64,000 bases of DNA from JANRLJ01 sp033762735 (GCA_033762735.1 JANRLJ010000043.1:10812-74811); one strand, 5' to 3'; shown: positions 45,292-53,954, numbered from the stretch's first letter. The notes: generated from the letters alone by a model not told the origin. A program made the numbers and translations.

Positions 45292-47019
45292 ATGACTTCA
45301 ACCACGCTTGTTCATACGATCACAACGCTCTGGGAGCGCTGGACGCGCCCTGCACTGGCGTTAACGAATTCCAACGATGTACAGCAAGCGCGGCTGCTGG
45401 CGTCAATTCTGATACCGCTCATCGCGGGGACTGCTGCCGTCCTCACCCTCATGACGGTTTCTAACGGGGTCGCGCCCACGCTGATAACAATTACGGCGCT
45501 GCATCTCGTCGGAGCGCTGGGGGCATACTGGCTCAGCCGGACAGAAAACTACACTTACGGCACGCTGCTGCTGATCGCGACTGTTTATATGAGCGTGCTC
45601 GGTATTGTATTCACCGAGCGCACGCTGGTGGCGCTGATGCTGGCACCCAATTACTGGCTGGCGGTTGTGCTGCTGGCGAGCCAACTGCTGAGCGTCCGCA
45701 GCACCGTGCTGGCGATTGCGAAAGTGCTGTTGGGGCTGCTGATTCTGCTGCTGGCTTTCCCTGATGCCATGCGAATGCTGCTGGTTGGCCCGGTCACGCT
45801 GATCGTCTCGCTGTCCGCGCTGATGCTGGTTGCGGCCACGCTGCGCCAGCGCTACCGCCTGCAGATCGAAAAGCAGTCGCACCAGCTCGGCGAAAACGAG
45901 GAACGCTACCGCACCCTGCTCAAGATGAGCTTCGAGGCGCTGCTCATCCACGAGGATGGTATCGTGGTGGACTGCAACGAAAATTTGGAGCAGATGTTTG
46001 GCTATACTGTCGAGGAAGCCGTCGGGCGCTCGATTCTGGATTTCACTGCGCCCGAATCCCGCCGCGACTTCATCAATCGCAAGCGCTACGCCATCCACGA
46101 AGGCAACTCCGAAACCCTGGGGCGGCGTAAGGACGGCACGACCTTCCCGGTTGAAATGCTGGAACGCCCCGCCCTGTACCGGGGTCGGCTGGTGCAGGTG
46201 GTCGTAATGCGCGATATTACCTTCCGCGACCGCATGGAAAAGCAAAAGCTGGAACTCGCGGTCGAGCGTGAACGGGTATCCGTCCTGCAGCGCTTCATCA
46301 GCGACGCCTCGCACGATTTCCGCTCGCCGCTGACCAACATCAAGACCAGTCTGTATCTGGTCAGGAACCTGCGGAACAACCCGGAAAAGCAGCTTCATTA
46401 CATCGATCTGATGGAGCAGCACAGCCGCCGCCTGGAACGCTTGCTGGACGATCTGCTGATGATGTCGCGGCTGGAACGCGCTGCCGACGAATTTCTGCTC
46501 GACCCGATTGATCTGAACGGCCTGCTGTACGAAATTTCTGCCGCTTTCCAGACCCGAATGCCCAACCGCAGCGGCGGAATAAGGCTTGATCTGTTCCACG
46601 CCGCGCCGCCAGTGTGGGCGGATAAACCGATGCTGGCCGAAGCTGTTCAGCGCATTCTCGAAAATGCACTCAACCACACCCCTGACGATGGCACGATTAC
46701 GCTGCGAACGCGCGTACAGGGGCAGTGTGTGCGGCTGGATGTCGAAGACACGGGCAGCGGCATCGAGGCTGAGCACATGCCCTATATCTTCGATACCTTC
46801 TTCCGCGCAGATAAAGCACGTGGGGCGAACGCGGGCGGCACCGGGTTAGGGCTGCCCATCGCCCGCAAGATCATCGATGCCCACGATGGCAGTATCGAGG
46901 TCAACAGCGTCCCCGGCAGCGGAACGACCTTCAGCATCCTGCTGCCCTATGTTACCGCAGGGCAACCACCTCAATCTCAACCAGTGCTCCCAGTGGCAGA
47001 CGTGCGACTTGCACTGTAG
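45292..47019 (+). CDS. Membrane sensor histidine kinase with PAS domain
   Basis: A 575-residue kinase. About six N-terminal membrane helices (residues 30-190, for example LLASILIPLIAGTAAVLTLM and YWLAVVLLASQLL) are followed by a PAS domain (about 205-320, YRTLLKMSFEALLIHEDGIVVDCNENLEQMFGYTVEEAVG). Next come the HisKA dimerisation helix with the phospho-His in SDASHDFRSPLTNIKT and the HATPase domain (N box ILENALNHTPDD; G boxes DTGSGIE and GTGLGLPIARKII). The sensed signal is unknown. No response regulator is adjacent. The last 68 bases overlap the converging RidA gene. Confidence 0.93.
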   Translation: MTSTTLVHTITTLWERWTRPALALTNSNDVQQARLLASILIPLIAGTAAVLTLMTVSNGVAPTLITITALHLVGALGAYWLSRTENYTYGTLLLIATVYMSVLGIVFTERTLVALMLAPNYWLAVVLLASQLLSVRSTVLAIAKVLLGLLILLLAFPDAMRMLLVGPVTLIVSLSALMLVAATLRQRYRLQIEKQSHQLGENEERYRTLLKMSFEALLIHEDGIVVDCNENLEQMFGYTVEEAVGRSILDFTAPESRRDFINRKRYAIHEGNSETLGRRKDGTTFPVEMLERPALYRGRLVQVVVMRDITFRDRMEKQKLELAVERERVSVLQRFISDASHDFRSPLTNIKTSLYLVRNLRNNPEKQLHYIDLMEQHSRRLERLLDDLLMMSRLERAADEFLLDPIDLNGLLYEISAAFQTRMPNRSGGIRLDLFHAAPPVWADKPMLAEAVQRILENALNHTPDDGTITLRTRVQGQCVRLDVEDTGSGIEAEHMPYIFDTFFRADKARGANAGGTGLGLPIARKIIDAHDGSIEVNSVPGSGTTFSILLPYVTAGQPPQSQPVLPVADVRLAL

Positions 47020-47332
47020 ACCGCGCCGGAGGATTTTCCGAGAAGAACGTTCCATAAACGCTGTTCATCTCCGCGAAGTCGTTCATGTCCTGCAAAAACA
47101 CGGTCGTCTTGACGACGTTTTCCAGTGACGTACCTGCCGCTTCCAGAATCGCGAGGACGTTCTTCAAGGCCTGTTCGGTCTGTTCGCGGATTCCACCCGC
47201 GATCATCTGCCCTGCTGCCGGATCAATTCCCACCTGCCCTGCTGTATACACCATGCCGTTGGCGACGATGGCGTGTGAATAGGGGCCAGCGGCGGCGGGG
47301 GCATTCTCGCTGAAGATCACCTGCTTGCTCAT
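46952..47332 (-). CDS. RidA family enamine/imine deaminase
   Basis: A 126-residue RidA (YjgF/UK114) protein. It hydrolyses reactive enamine/imine intermediates from PLP enzymes in the cytoplasm. Signature: GPYSHAIVANGMVYTAGQVGIDP at the start, the catalytic arginine in PPARSTVQVARLPLGALVEIEVVAL at the end, and EQTEQALKNVLAILEAAGTSLENVVKTTVFL in between. Length is typical. Its 3' end overlaps the histidine kinase by 68 bases in convergent orientation. Single gene. Confidence 0.95.
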   Translation of the reverse strand: MSKQVIFSENAPAAAGPYSHAIVANGMVYTAGQVGIDPAAGQMIAGGIREQTEQALKNVLAILEAAGTSLENVVKTTVFLQDMNDFAEMNSVYGTFFSENPPARSTVQVARLPLGALVEIEVVALR

Positions 47333-47413
47333 GTTCGTCCTCTTTCGATGGATGCGTTTGCCACGAATTCAGGCATGTGATTGTAACCAACGAGGCGTGA
47401 TTGTTCTAATGCA

Positions 47414-47857
47414 TCATTTCTGCCGAACGTCAGCAGCAGAACAAGGATAAACGCCAAGCGCAATCAGAAGATGACGCTCCTGGATACTCTCTGTTGCATT
47501 CAGGTGCAAGAGGAAAACAGTTACTCGTCCCGGTGGGCTTAGGGGAATAAACAAAGCGCCGTCTAACCGGAAATGATCTTCCCATTGCTGTTGTCGAGGA
47601 TTGAACAAAGGCACAATGGATTTATCGTAGTCCCAATCGACAGAGCTGATGTCACTGCCTTTATAACTATTGCACCAGTAACACGTTAAACAGAGATTAT
47701 CCGATTGAGTAGCGCCCCCATGCTTCTCGGCAATAATGTGATCGATGGCGAAATCAATGCCTTTATCCTCGGTATTAAAGAGACAATATTCGCAGCAACC
47801 ACCTGCTCTATCAACAACTTCTCGGCGCAAAGCGGCGTTGATATAGGTTTTGCTCAT
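47414..47857 (-). CDS. HNH endonuclease
   Basis: A 147-residue HNH nuclease. Zinc cysteines are in GGCCEYC and CLTCYWCNSYKG; the catalytic core reads FAIDHIIAEKHGGATQSDNLCLTCYWCN (the H of IDHI, N of DNL). About 60 C-terminal residues are unassigned (LDGALFIPLSPPGRVTVFLLHLN). HNH nucleases of this form nick or cut DNA; role (defence, toxin or mobile) is not known. The start overlaps the stop of the 84-residue gene (ATGA), a two-gene module. Confidence 0.85.
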   Translation of the reverse strand: MSKTYINAALRREVVDRAGGCCEYCLFNTEDKGIDFAIDHIIAEKHGGATQSDNLCLTCYWCNSYKGSDISSVDWDYDKSIVPLFNPRQQQWEDHFRLDGALFIPLSPPGRVTVFLLHLNATESIQERHLLIALGVYPCSAADVRQK

Positions 47858-48108
47858 TGCTGAGCCTGAAGCCTGAGGCGCGCTTTGGTTTTAATAAGCG
47901 TCAGAAGATGATCAATCTGCCGGAACTCCTCCATTTCAGCGCGTTCTTCGTCAGTCAGACGACCCGCGCTATTCTTTTCCAGCAGATCATGAGCGCGTGT
48001 CTGCAAATCAGTAGGCAGCCGATAGGTGGCAATTTCTTCAAGCGTCGGCGCAGTCGCCAGAAAGTCGGTAACAACATCCTTAAGCGTCTTTTCGGGGATA
48101 AAGGACAT
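47854..48108 (-). CDS. Small helical partner of the HNH endonuclease
   Basis: An 84-residue protein, all helical by pattern: EKTLKDVVTDFLATAPTLEEIATYRLP, then LQTRAHDLLEKNSAGRLTDEERAEMEEFRQIDHLLTLIKTKARL. No DNA-binding motif is seen. It is the first gene of a pair with HNH (4-base overlap), with AGGAG before the ATG and an extended -10 upstream. The layout resembles small regulatory or antitoxin-like proteins that precede a nuclease, but this is inference. Family not recognised. Confidence 0.75.
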   Translation of the reverse strand: MSFIPEKTLKDVVTDFLATAPTLEEIATYRLPTDLQTRAHDLLEKNSAGRLTDEERAEMEEFRQIDHLLTLIKTKARLRLQAQQ

Positions 48109-48133
48109 TCGTTTACTCCTATGTTTCCTGCTG

Positions 48134-48142
48134 ATTGTAGCA
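48134..48142 (-). promoter_or_regulatory. Extended -10 element (TGCTACAAT) of the HNH module
   Basis: Minus-strand TGC-TACAAT 25 bases before the ATG of the 84-residue gene; no good -35. Confidence 0.55.
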
Positions 48143-48254
48143 TTGTTCCTCCACCAGCAGCGCTAAAACGACGTTCATCTGTGTCCAATGCGGGCGGCCT
48201 ATCGTGGAAACCAGGACGCGCTGAAAGTGTCTGTAAGCCAGGGAGGAATATCTG

Positions 48255-48500
48255 ATGGCGAAGCAAAGTCCGAACCGGGAACGCCGCGACGAAGATAACC
48301 AACAACCCCCACGCGCTCACACTTTAGACAGCGACTACGACGACATCGAACTGATCGACGGCGCAGAGGAAGAACTCGCGCAGATGGAGGCGCATGAAGG
48401 CCGCCGTGATGACAAATACACATCAGGTGGGGACGATCTGAACCCCGGCGTTGACCTCGACGTTGACCACAACGGCCCCAAAGACCTCGAACGCGATTGA
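48255..48500 (+). CDS. Small acidic hydrophilic protein
   Basis: An 81-residue, highly charged protein without hydrophobic core (DSDYDDIELIDGAEEELAQMEAHE, DDLNPGVDLDVDHNGPKDLERD). Likely disordered. GGGAGG eight bases before the ATG supports translation. No family recognised; divergent from the HNH module. Confidence 0.6.
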   Translation: MAKQSPNRERRDEDNQQPPRAHTLDSDYDDIELIDGAEEELAQMEAHEGRRDDKYTSGGDDLNPGVDLDVDHNGPKDLERD

Positions 48501-48540
48501 TGTAAATTCCGCCCTTCAATACAAGTGTTGATCTCTTGTA

Positions 48541-48563
48541 GGGGCGACTCGGCGAGTCGCCCC
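48541..48563. repeat. Family A palindromic repeat
   Basis: Perfect 11-base arms GGGGCGACTCG and CGAGTCGCCCC around one base, 40 bases after the upstream stop. A family C word (CTCGTTGCTCATCGCTTATTGC) follows at about 48588-48609. Confidence 0.8.
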
Positions 48564-48637
48564 TGTGATTGCCCCCGTTCGCACCCTCGTTGCTCATCGC
48601 TTATTGCTTTTTTGACTCACTTCGCATCTGTTCATGC

Positions 48638-48667
48638 ACGAAATTCTGTTTAGGGTTAGAATTTCGT
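48638..48667. promoter_or_regulatory. Perfect hairpin upstream of the YtxH-like gene
   Basis: ACGAAATTCT (48638-48647) and AGAATTTCGT (48658-48667) around a 10-base loop; ACGAAAT recurs at 48679. AT-rich, unlike the repeat families. It could be an operator or a 5' UTR structure of the gene at 48738. Confidence 0.45.
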
Positions 48668-48737
48668 TGTTGGTGAACGAAATCCGCCCCCCTTGCGACC
48701 TTTTTCAAGGGCGAAGCACAAAGGACAGGGTGAACGC

Positions 48738-48950
48738 ATGAACAAAATGCGGAGTTGGCTCATCGGCTTCACCATAGGCGCTGGGATAGCGGTCGTGCTG
48801 GTGGCCTTGTTCTCGCCCATCTCCGGCGAGGAGGTTGTCCAGCGACTTCGTGAAGGGTTTCGGGAGACGATGGCGGAGGCCAAACAGGCCAGCGAAAACC
48901 GCCGCCGTGAACTGGAAGCCGAACTGGCGCAGATGCAGGGCAGACGCTAA
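48738..48950 (+). CDS. YtxH-like small membrane protein
   Basis: A 70-residue protein: one N-terminal membrane helix (RSWLIGFTIGAGIAVVLVALF) followed by a short SPISGEEVVQRLREGFRETMAEAKQASENRRRELEAEL amphipathic helix. This is the YtxH pattern (Gly-rich helix then P-x-SG-xE-x-R-x-x-L). Function in the family is unknown; some are stress induced. AGGACAGGG precedes the ATG. Ends in a good terminator. Confidence 0.8.
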   Translation: MNKMRSWLIGFTIGAGIAVVLVALFSPISGEEVVQRLREGFRETMAEAKQASENRRRELEAELAQMQGRR

Positions 48951-48972
48951 CGATCCATCACACGCATCTCGG

Positions 48973-49000
48973 AAGGACAGGGACAATCCCCTGTCCTTTT
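48973..49000 (+). terminator. Intrinsic terminator of the YtxH-like gene
   Basis: AAGGACAGGG (48973-48982) pairs with CCCTGTCCTT (48989-48998), followed by TTTT. Confidence 0.85.
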
Positions 49001-49046
49001 CGATTCAGGGGAGTAAGCGCCAGAACGCAGTGATGCTAAACTGAAT

Positions 49047-49175
49047 TTAACCACAGAGGACACAGAGCGCACAGAGATGGAAATTAACCGCCAAGATGCC
49101 AGGTATCACAGAGGTTTTCTACACCCTTTTCTTTGCGACCCTTTGCGCTCTCCGCGCCTTTGCGTCAACTCTTTT
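49047..49175. repeat. Family D repeat, degenerate
   Basis: AACCACAGAGGACACAGAGCGCACAGAG on the left and CTTTGCGACCCTTTGCGCTCTCCGCGCCTTTGCGTC on the right. Same words as the copies at 9240 and 38605; the arms are no longer fully complementary. Confidence 0.65.
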
Positions 49176-49185
49176 CCACGTCCCC

Positions 49186-51072
49186 CTAACGCGCCTCCAC
49201 CTGCACCTCATAGAGAGTCGGCTCGGTAGTGACAGGCGCGAAGGGCGAAACGGCCAGCGTCACCCGACGCACATCGTCGCCCAGTTCCAGCGACCAGGTG
49301 CTGTCCCCATTCGCCAGCCAGCGGGTGATCTCAACATCGTTCTCAAAGTGCTGCACCGCCTGCACCCACACCTGCTGCGGCAGCATGTTGTCCATCCACA
49401 GCCAGCCTTCGGGCTGCCAATCTCCGCCGTCCGCCTCAAAGTCACTGAAATAGCCCACTTCCGGCACAGCCACATCATCAATCAGCATCCCCGGTAGATT
49501 GGTCGCCTCGTCCGTCATCATGGCAAAGCGTACCAGGACATTCGGCTGCCCGGCATAGGCATTCAGCGAAATTTCCTGTAGCAGCCACCCGGCGGATTCC
49601 CCGCTGTAGCCGGGGCCATAGGCGTTACCGTGCGGGTTCGCCGTCATCATGTCGGGCGTGGTCAGCACGTCCCAGGTCGCGCCCTCATCCACGCTCACCA
49701 GCACATAGCCGTAATCCCACCCGGCTTCGATTTCATACCAGACCTGATACGTCAGTGTTGCGGTGGAGACGGTGGAGAGATCAAAAGCGCGGGTCAGCGT
49801 GGAAGCACTGCTGTCGCCCCGGTTGCTGTACCACATCGACTGCCCGCTGTAAGCTTCGGCAGGCACGAGCGGCACGGTCGTTGGCACACTGAGCGAGATT
49901 TCAAGCGCCGTCGCTTCGCCGGGGATAACGAGCGTGTAGTAGTGTGTGCTGTACTGGTTGGCGGTTTCGCTGTGGGTAAAAGGATAGGCACCAACCGCTT
50001 CCGTCACAAAAGCCGGTCGCGTGGTGAGCGCCTGATAGCCGTAGCGTCCATCCTTGAGAGTCCAGTCCTGAAGTGCGTTTGCCAGCACCCAATCGGCAAA
50101 CAGATCGTTGACGCCGGGTTCACCCAGCCGTTGCAGCACGGTATCAAACGCAGCCAGCCCGTCAATCGGTTCGCTGCTCACGGCTTGCAGCGCTTCCAGC
50201 CCATAACGCTCATAAAAGTACAGGACAAACAGCATCGACGCGCCGTAGTGGGGGGCGTTCGAGCCGAGGTAGGCCCAGGTATTCAACTGGGTGGCAGGTA
50301 CAGCCAGGAAGGATTCAACCGCCCAGTACACATCGTCATAACCCAGAAGGTACTCAGTGAACACGGAGAAGCCTTCGTCCAGCCAGCTCCATTCGTTCGC
50401 GTCCACATTGGCGCGGATCATGTGTTGGAATTCGTGCGCGAGTGTGCTTTCAACGCTGGGATCGTCAAGACTGGTGCCGAGCGTATCCAGGTTGAAGAAG
50501 AACATCTCCATTTCGTTACTGTAGCCGACGACCTCAGCGGGGAAGCTGTGCCGTCCAGCATAATAGGCGGCGATGCTCCCGCCGAGGTTACGCGCAAACA
50601 GGGCATGAACGCGCGGATCAGCGTCAATCCCTGGCGAGGCTTCGCTCCCCCACAGAGCGCGAGTCTGCTGATAAATGTTCGTGTCAAAGGCGGCCACCAG
50701 CCCCCGCAGCGCCTCTTCGTTCAGGGAAACACCATCCTCAACCCAGGCGTAAAGATGCTCACCGACAACACGCAGCGTCGCCGTTACTTCAAAAGTCTGT
50801 TCCTCATCAAGATCGACTGCCCAGAAATTGGAGCGGTCGCCTTCCTGTAATAGGACAGGAGTCGCGGGTGGGGTGTCGATTTGCGTGACATCCAGCAGTT
50901 GCCGCGCCAGCTCGATGCGGTCGAGCGGCGGCAGAACCGCCTCATTCAGCGTGGTCAGGGTGGGATAGGCGTTGGCCTCGTCGGCGTGTGCGGGGAATTG
51001 GGGGGAAAGGCTCAGCAGAATAATAAGGCACAGAACCGGGAATACAGGGTGTTGCAGACGAATTTTTCTCAT
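49186..51072 (-). CDS. Secreted HExxH metallopeptidase (immune inhibitor A-like C-terminus)
   Basis: A 628-residue exported protease. Signal peptide HPVFPVLCLIILLSLSPQFPAHA. The zinc site is HEFQHMI followed by NEWSWLDEGFSVFTEY, with E in LDEG as third ligand, as in gluzincin-like M6/M30 groups. The catalytic half ends near 345. The C-terminal half carries beta domains of the immune-inhibitor-A type (SVDEGATWDVLTT, MMTDEATNLPGMLIDDVAVPEVG). Likely digests extracellular protein. ATG overlaps the kptA stop by four bases, so translation may be coupled. Confidence 0.82.
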   Translation of the reverse strand: MRKIRLQHPVFPVLCLIILLSLSPQFPAHADEANAYPTLTTLNEAVLPPLDRIELARQLLDVTQIDTPPATPVLLQEGDRSNFWAVDLDEEQTFEVTATLRVVGEHLYAWVEDGVSLNEEALRGLVAAFDTNIYQQTRALWGSEASPGIDADPRVHALFARNLGGSIAAYYAGRHSFPAEVVGYSNEMEMFFFNLDTLGTSLDDPSVESTLAHEFQHMIRANVDANEWSWLDEGFSVFTEYLLGYDDVYWAVESFLAVPATQLNTWAYLGSNAPHYGASMLFVLYFYERYGLEALQAVSSEPIDGLAAFDTVLQRLGEPGVNDLFADWVLANALQDWTLKDGRYGYQALTTRPAFVTEAVGAYPFTHSETANQYSTHYYTLVIPGEATALEISLSVPTTVPLVPAEAYSGQSMWYSNRGDSSASTLTRAFDLSTVSTATLTYQVWYEIEAGWDYGYVLVSVDEGATWDVLTTPDMMTANPHGNAYGPGYSGESAGWLLQEISLNAYAGQPNVLVRFAMMTDEATNLPGMLIDDVAVPEVGYFSDFEADGGDWQPEGWLWMDNMLPQQVWVQAVQHFENDVEITRWLANGDSTWSLELGDDVRRVTLAVSPFAPVTTEPTLYEVQVEAR

Positions 51073-51614
51073 TCGGGGAACTCGATAAACTCCGGCGGAA
51101 TGGCTTTGACAAGATAATGCTTTGGTTCGGGATGGTGGAAAATCAATCCAGCGGCGTGGGCGGCTTTCGCCCGAATCACCAGAAGAACGGGTTTTCCGCG
51201 CCGACCTGCGACGGTTGAAGCGCGTTCGGTATCGGTGGAAAGATGCACGTACTGACGCTGCTGTGAGTTCAGGCCATGTTCGCGGATCGAGGCTAAAGCC
51301 TGTGGGGTGGTGCCGTGATAGAGGATTTCCGGCGGTTCAACAGCAGGGTATTCAATTTCGGGAACGCTGCTGTGGCCGTAGAGCGCACGGATACGTCCCT
51401 GAATCACTTCAAAGCGCTGTTTCCCATCCGGGCTTTTCTCCAGCAGCGTGTTCAAATCCTGCATCGTGTATTGGTCGGGATAGCGTTTTTGAATCTGCTG
51501 CCAGACAGAATCGAGCGTGGTGAAGCCTTCGCTGTCGAGCGACAGGCCGAATTCTACTGCTTTGTGGCGCAGCATGAGCGAGAGAAATTTGGAGAGACGG
51601 GTCAGGTTAGCCAT
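51069..51614 (-). CDS. kptA: RNA 2'-phosphotransferase (KptA/Tpt1)
   Basis: A 181-residue enzyme that removes an RNA 2'-phosphate using NAD. Conserved residues are visible: RLSKFLSLMLRHKAVEFGL with the first catalytic Arg-His, YGHSSV, ILYHGTTPQAL, YVHLSTD, GRRGKPVLLVI. Two domains of usual size. ATG 51614 is chosen because TGC-TATAAT (51630-51622) ends seven bases before it and an alternative ATG lies inside that -10; the mRNA would be leaderless. Middle gene of a three-gene minus-strand cluster. Its role in bacteria is uncertain. Confidence 0.92.
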   Translation of the reverse strand: MANLTRLSKFLSLMLRHKAVEFGLSLDSEGFTTLDSVWQQIQKRYPDQYTMQDLNTLLEKSPDGKQRFEVIQGRIRALYGHSSVPEIEYPAVEPPEILYHGTTPQALASIREHGLNSQQRQYVHLSTDTERASTVAGRRGKPVLLVIRAKAAHAAGLIFHHPEPKHYLVKAIPPEFIEFPE

Positions 51615-51621
51615 GCGCCGC

Positions 51622-51630
51622 ATTATAGCA
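51622..51630 (-). promoter_or_regulatory. Extended -10 (TGCTATAAT) for a leaderless kptA transcript
   Basis: TGC-TATAAT ends exactly seven bases before the ATG at 51614; no room for a ribosome binding site. Confidence 0.6.
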
Positions 51631-51633
51631 GAA

Positions 51634-52020
51634 CTAGCGGCGGCTACGGCGGTTCTGCTCCATCATCAGGGCTTCCAGACTGGTCATCTCGCCGTCGTCC
51701 TGCGCCATCAACCGTTCGCGCAGATCGTCCAGTTCATCCTCGGTCAACCCCGCCAGCATCCGGCTGACGCGGGTGTCACTGCTGCGCTTGCCCTTTTCGG
51801 CGGCCTGCTGCTGCATCATCTGGGGCGTCATCCCAAGCGTCCCGTTCCAGACAAAGCGCGTCGCCAACAGCGCGGCAAGGGCAATCACCAGCGTCATTAC
51901 CCCAATCGTAATCACCGCCGCTTCGCTCATCATGAAGGCGTTGATGACGAACATTGTCCCAATTGACCCAACGGCAAACCAGATAAAGATGGTGGCAATC
52001 AAGCGTTCCCGCGCGTACAT
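51634..52020 (-). CDS. Small two-helix membrane protein
   Basis: A 128-residue protein with two N-terminal membrane helices (LIATIFIWFAVGSIGTMFVINAF, AAVITIGVMTLVIALAALLAT) and a cytoplasmic polar tail with an acidic helix (RVSRMLAGLTEDELDDLRERLMAQDDGE), a SHOCT-like size and pattern. Family not recognised. It ends 19 bases before the kptA start. Upstream gene 52099 is separate. Confidence 0.65.
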   Translation of the reverse strand: MYARERLIATIFIWFAVGSIGTMFVINAFMMSEAAVITIGVMTLVIALAALLATRFVWNGTLGMTPQMMQQQAAEKGKRSSDTRVSRMLAGLTEDELDDLRERLMAQDDGEMTSLEALMMEQNRRSRR

Positions 52021-52098
52021 AAACCCACCTCTGCCCTGTTTAAAGTGACTTTCTATGCTTTACGCAAATGCCCGGCGGCGCGTTGCAACGGGCGCTGT

Positions 52099-52938
52099 TT
52101 AAACCGGAAGGCGCGAGCGCGTCATCTCGCTAAAGAGAGCCATAACCTTGCGCGTCATTTCACCCGGAACGCCCGCGCCAATCGTCCGATCATCCACCTG
52201 TACGACAGGCATGACCTGCTTGTTGCTGGCCGTGATAAAGACTTCATCTGCGCGGTACAGGTCTTCCACCGGAAGATCGCGGATTTCGAGCGGGAACACC
52301 CCCTGCACCAGTTCCAGCACAGCACCGCGCGTGATGCCGGGCAGGATACCCTCGCCGGGCGTAACCAGAACACCGCCGAAGAAAGCAAATAGATTGGTGG
52401 TCGTGCCTTCCAGCGCACGGCCTGCGGAGTCAGTGTAGATGGCTTCCACTGCGTCCTGGGCTTTGGCCTGCTTCAAGGCACGAATGGCCGGGATATAGTT
52501 GATGGTCTTCGCGCCGGGGAGATAGCGCTCCTCGCGCACAGTGATGATCTTAGCGCCATCCTTGTAATAATGGGCGGCGGGTGGCGAGGCAGGATGCACC
52601 AGCACGAGCAGGCGCGGTGCACCCGACGGCGTAATCCAGTCGGTCGTGTCGCCGCCAGTCACAACAATGCGCACGTTGCTTTCCGCATGGTCGTTGCGGT
52701 CGAGCGTCGCCAGCACAATCTGGACGACTTCCTCCTGCGTCCAGGGAAGCTCCAGCATGATCTGCTCGGCGGAGCGGAACAGGCGGGCGACATGCTCCTC
52801 CAGATGGAACGGCTTGCCGTCGTACGTCCGCATGAAGTCGAACACACCATAGCCGCGCAGGACGGCTAAATCGGCTGCCGGGATACTGGCTTCTTCCGAT
52901 GCGACAAATTCACCGTCGATATAATACACACTGTTCAC
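52099..52938 (-). CDS. Class IV PLP aminotransferase (BCAT/D-amino-acid type)
   Basis: A 279-residue fold-type IV aminotransferase. The PLP lysine is in AKTINYIPAI; the phosphate-binding and fold motifs are EAIYTDSAGRALEGTTTNLFAF and GILPGITRGAVLEL. VYYIDGEFV and YGVFDFMRTYDGKPFHLEEHVARL match branched-chain or D-alanine aminotransferases. Sequence alone does not separate these with 4-amino-4-deoxychorismate lyase. The GTG at 52938 is chosen for GGGAG before it. Single gene. Confidence 0.88.
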   Translation of the reverse strand: MNSVYYIDGEFVASEEASIPAADLAVLRGYGVFDFMRTYDGKPFHLEEHVARLFRSAEQIMLELPWTQEEVVQIVLATLDRNDHAESNVRIVVTGGDTTDWITPSGAPRLLVLVHPASPPAAHYYKDGAKIITVREERYLPGAKTINYIPAIRALKQAKAQDAVEAIYTDSAGRALEGTTTNLFAFFGGVLVTPGEGILPGITRGAVLELVQGVFPLEIRDLPVEDLYRADEVFITASNKQVMPVVQVDDRTIGAGVPGEMTRKVMALFSEMTRSRLPV

Positions 52939-53068
52939 GCTACAACTCCCAGGGCGTTTATCGTTTAAACAGATCATTGTAGTGCGTTCTAAAACAGGCG
53001 AGTATCGTGAATTGTGTCTATCCACCCTGAGAAGCGGTGTGGTTATTTCTTCCAATATCTGTAGGCGG

Positions 53069-53824
53069 TCAGGTCGCTGCTGCGCCGCCATCCAGACTGA
53101 GCGCGATACCATTCACAAACGACGAAAGATCAGAGGCCAGATAGAGCACTGCGTCCGCAATTTCTTCGGGTTTACCCAGCCGACGCATCGGGGAAGAATT
53201 TTCGACCAGGTCTTTCGTGCGCGGCACTTCTTCCACCATCGACTGCACCATCGCCGTGCTGGTAAAACCGGGGCAGATCGCATTCACGCGAATACCCCGC
53301 CGGGCGTATTCCAGCGCGACCGATTTGGTCAGGCCGATGACGCCGTGTTTGCTGGCCGAATAAATCGCGTTCCCGCGAAAACCGACCAACCCCGCCAGCG
53401 ACGCGACGTTGATGATCGACCCGCCGCCCCGCGCCAGCATGTGCGGGATTTCCTGCTTTATGCACAGCCACACGCCCTTGAGGTTGACGTTCATCACGAA
53501 ATCATAAGTGGCTTCATCGACCTGATCGGCATTCAGCATCGTCCCGCCCACGCCCGCGTTGTTAACGGCAATATCCAGCCCACCGAAGCGCTGAGTCGTC
53601 TCGGTGATAAAGGCTTCCACTTCCCGCGCCCGCGACACATCGCACTTCATGAAAAATGCCTCGCCGCCCAGATCAAGCACCTGCTCGACCGTTTCTTCGC
53701 CGCCCGGCACATTAACGTCCGACACAGCGATTTTTGCGCCCTCGCCCGCCAGCCGCAGCGCACACGCCCGCCCGATGCCCGATCCCGCGCCTGTAATGAC
53801 CGCCACTTTTCCTTCTAACAACAT
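53069..53824 (-). CDS. Short-chain dehydrogenase/reductase
   Basis: A 251-residue classical SDR. Cofactor motif TGAGSGIG near residue 13; NNAG at 87-90; catalytic S in VASLAG; Y-x3-K in YSASKHG; then PG-FTST. Typical 3-oxoacyl/alcohol dehydrogenase family, NAD likely because an Asp stands after the second strand (VSDVN). The substrate is unknown. The ATG at 53824 starts the usual LLEGKVAVITG; an upstream GTG would add four residues. Single gene. Confidence 0.92.
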   Translation of the reverse strand: MLLEGKVAVITGAGSGIGRACALRLAGEGAKIAVSDVNVPGGEETVEQVLDLGGEAFFMKCDVSRAREVEAFITETTQRFGGLDIAVNNAGVGGTMLNADQVDEATYDFVMNVNLKGVWLCIKQEIPHMLARGGGSIINVASLAGLVGFRGNAIYSASKHGVIGLTKSVALEYARRGIRVNAICPGFTSTAMVQSMVEEVPRTKDLVENSSPMRRLGKPEEIADAVLYLASDLSSFVNGIALSLDGGAAAT

Positions 53825-53863
53825 TTTGAGCAGCACCTTTTTTTGTAAACAAAACGCACACAG

Positions 53864-53954
53864 CGCCCTTACCCCAAACCCCTCTCCCGAAGGAGAGGGG
53901 CTTAAAAGGCGGACTCTCCCCCTTTGCTCTGAGGGAGAAGGGGGTTGAGGGCGA
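53864..53954. repeat. Family B repeat, two inverted units
   Basis: GCCCTTACCCCAAACCCCTCTCCCGAAGGAGAGGGGCTTA and then CTCTCCCCC..GAGGGAGAAGGGGGTTGAGGGC: one AAGCCCCTCT-type and one CCCCCTTCTC-type unit in series. Confidence 0.7.

Noticed and set aside
45403..46776. 457-codon minus-strand frame opposite the histidine kinase
   Set aside because: Shadow of HisKA/HATPase coding sequence; Gln/Arg/His-rich without pattern.
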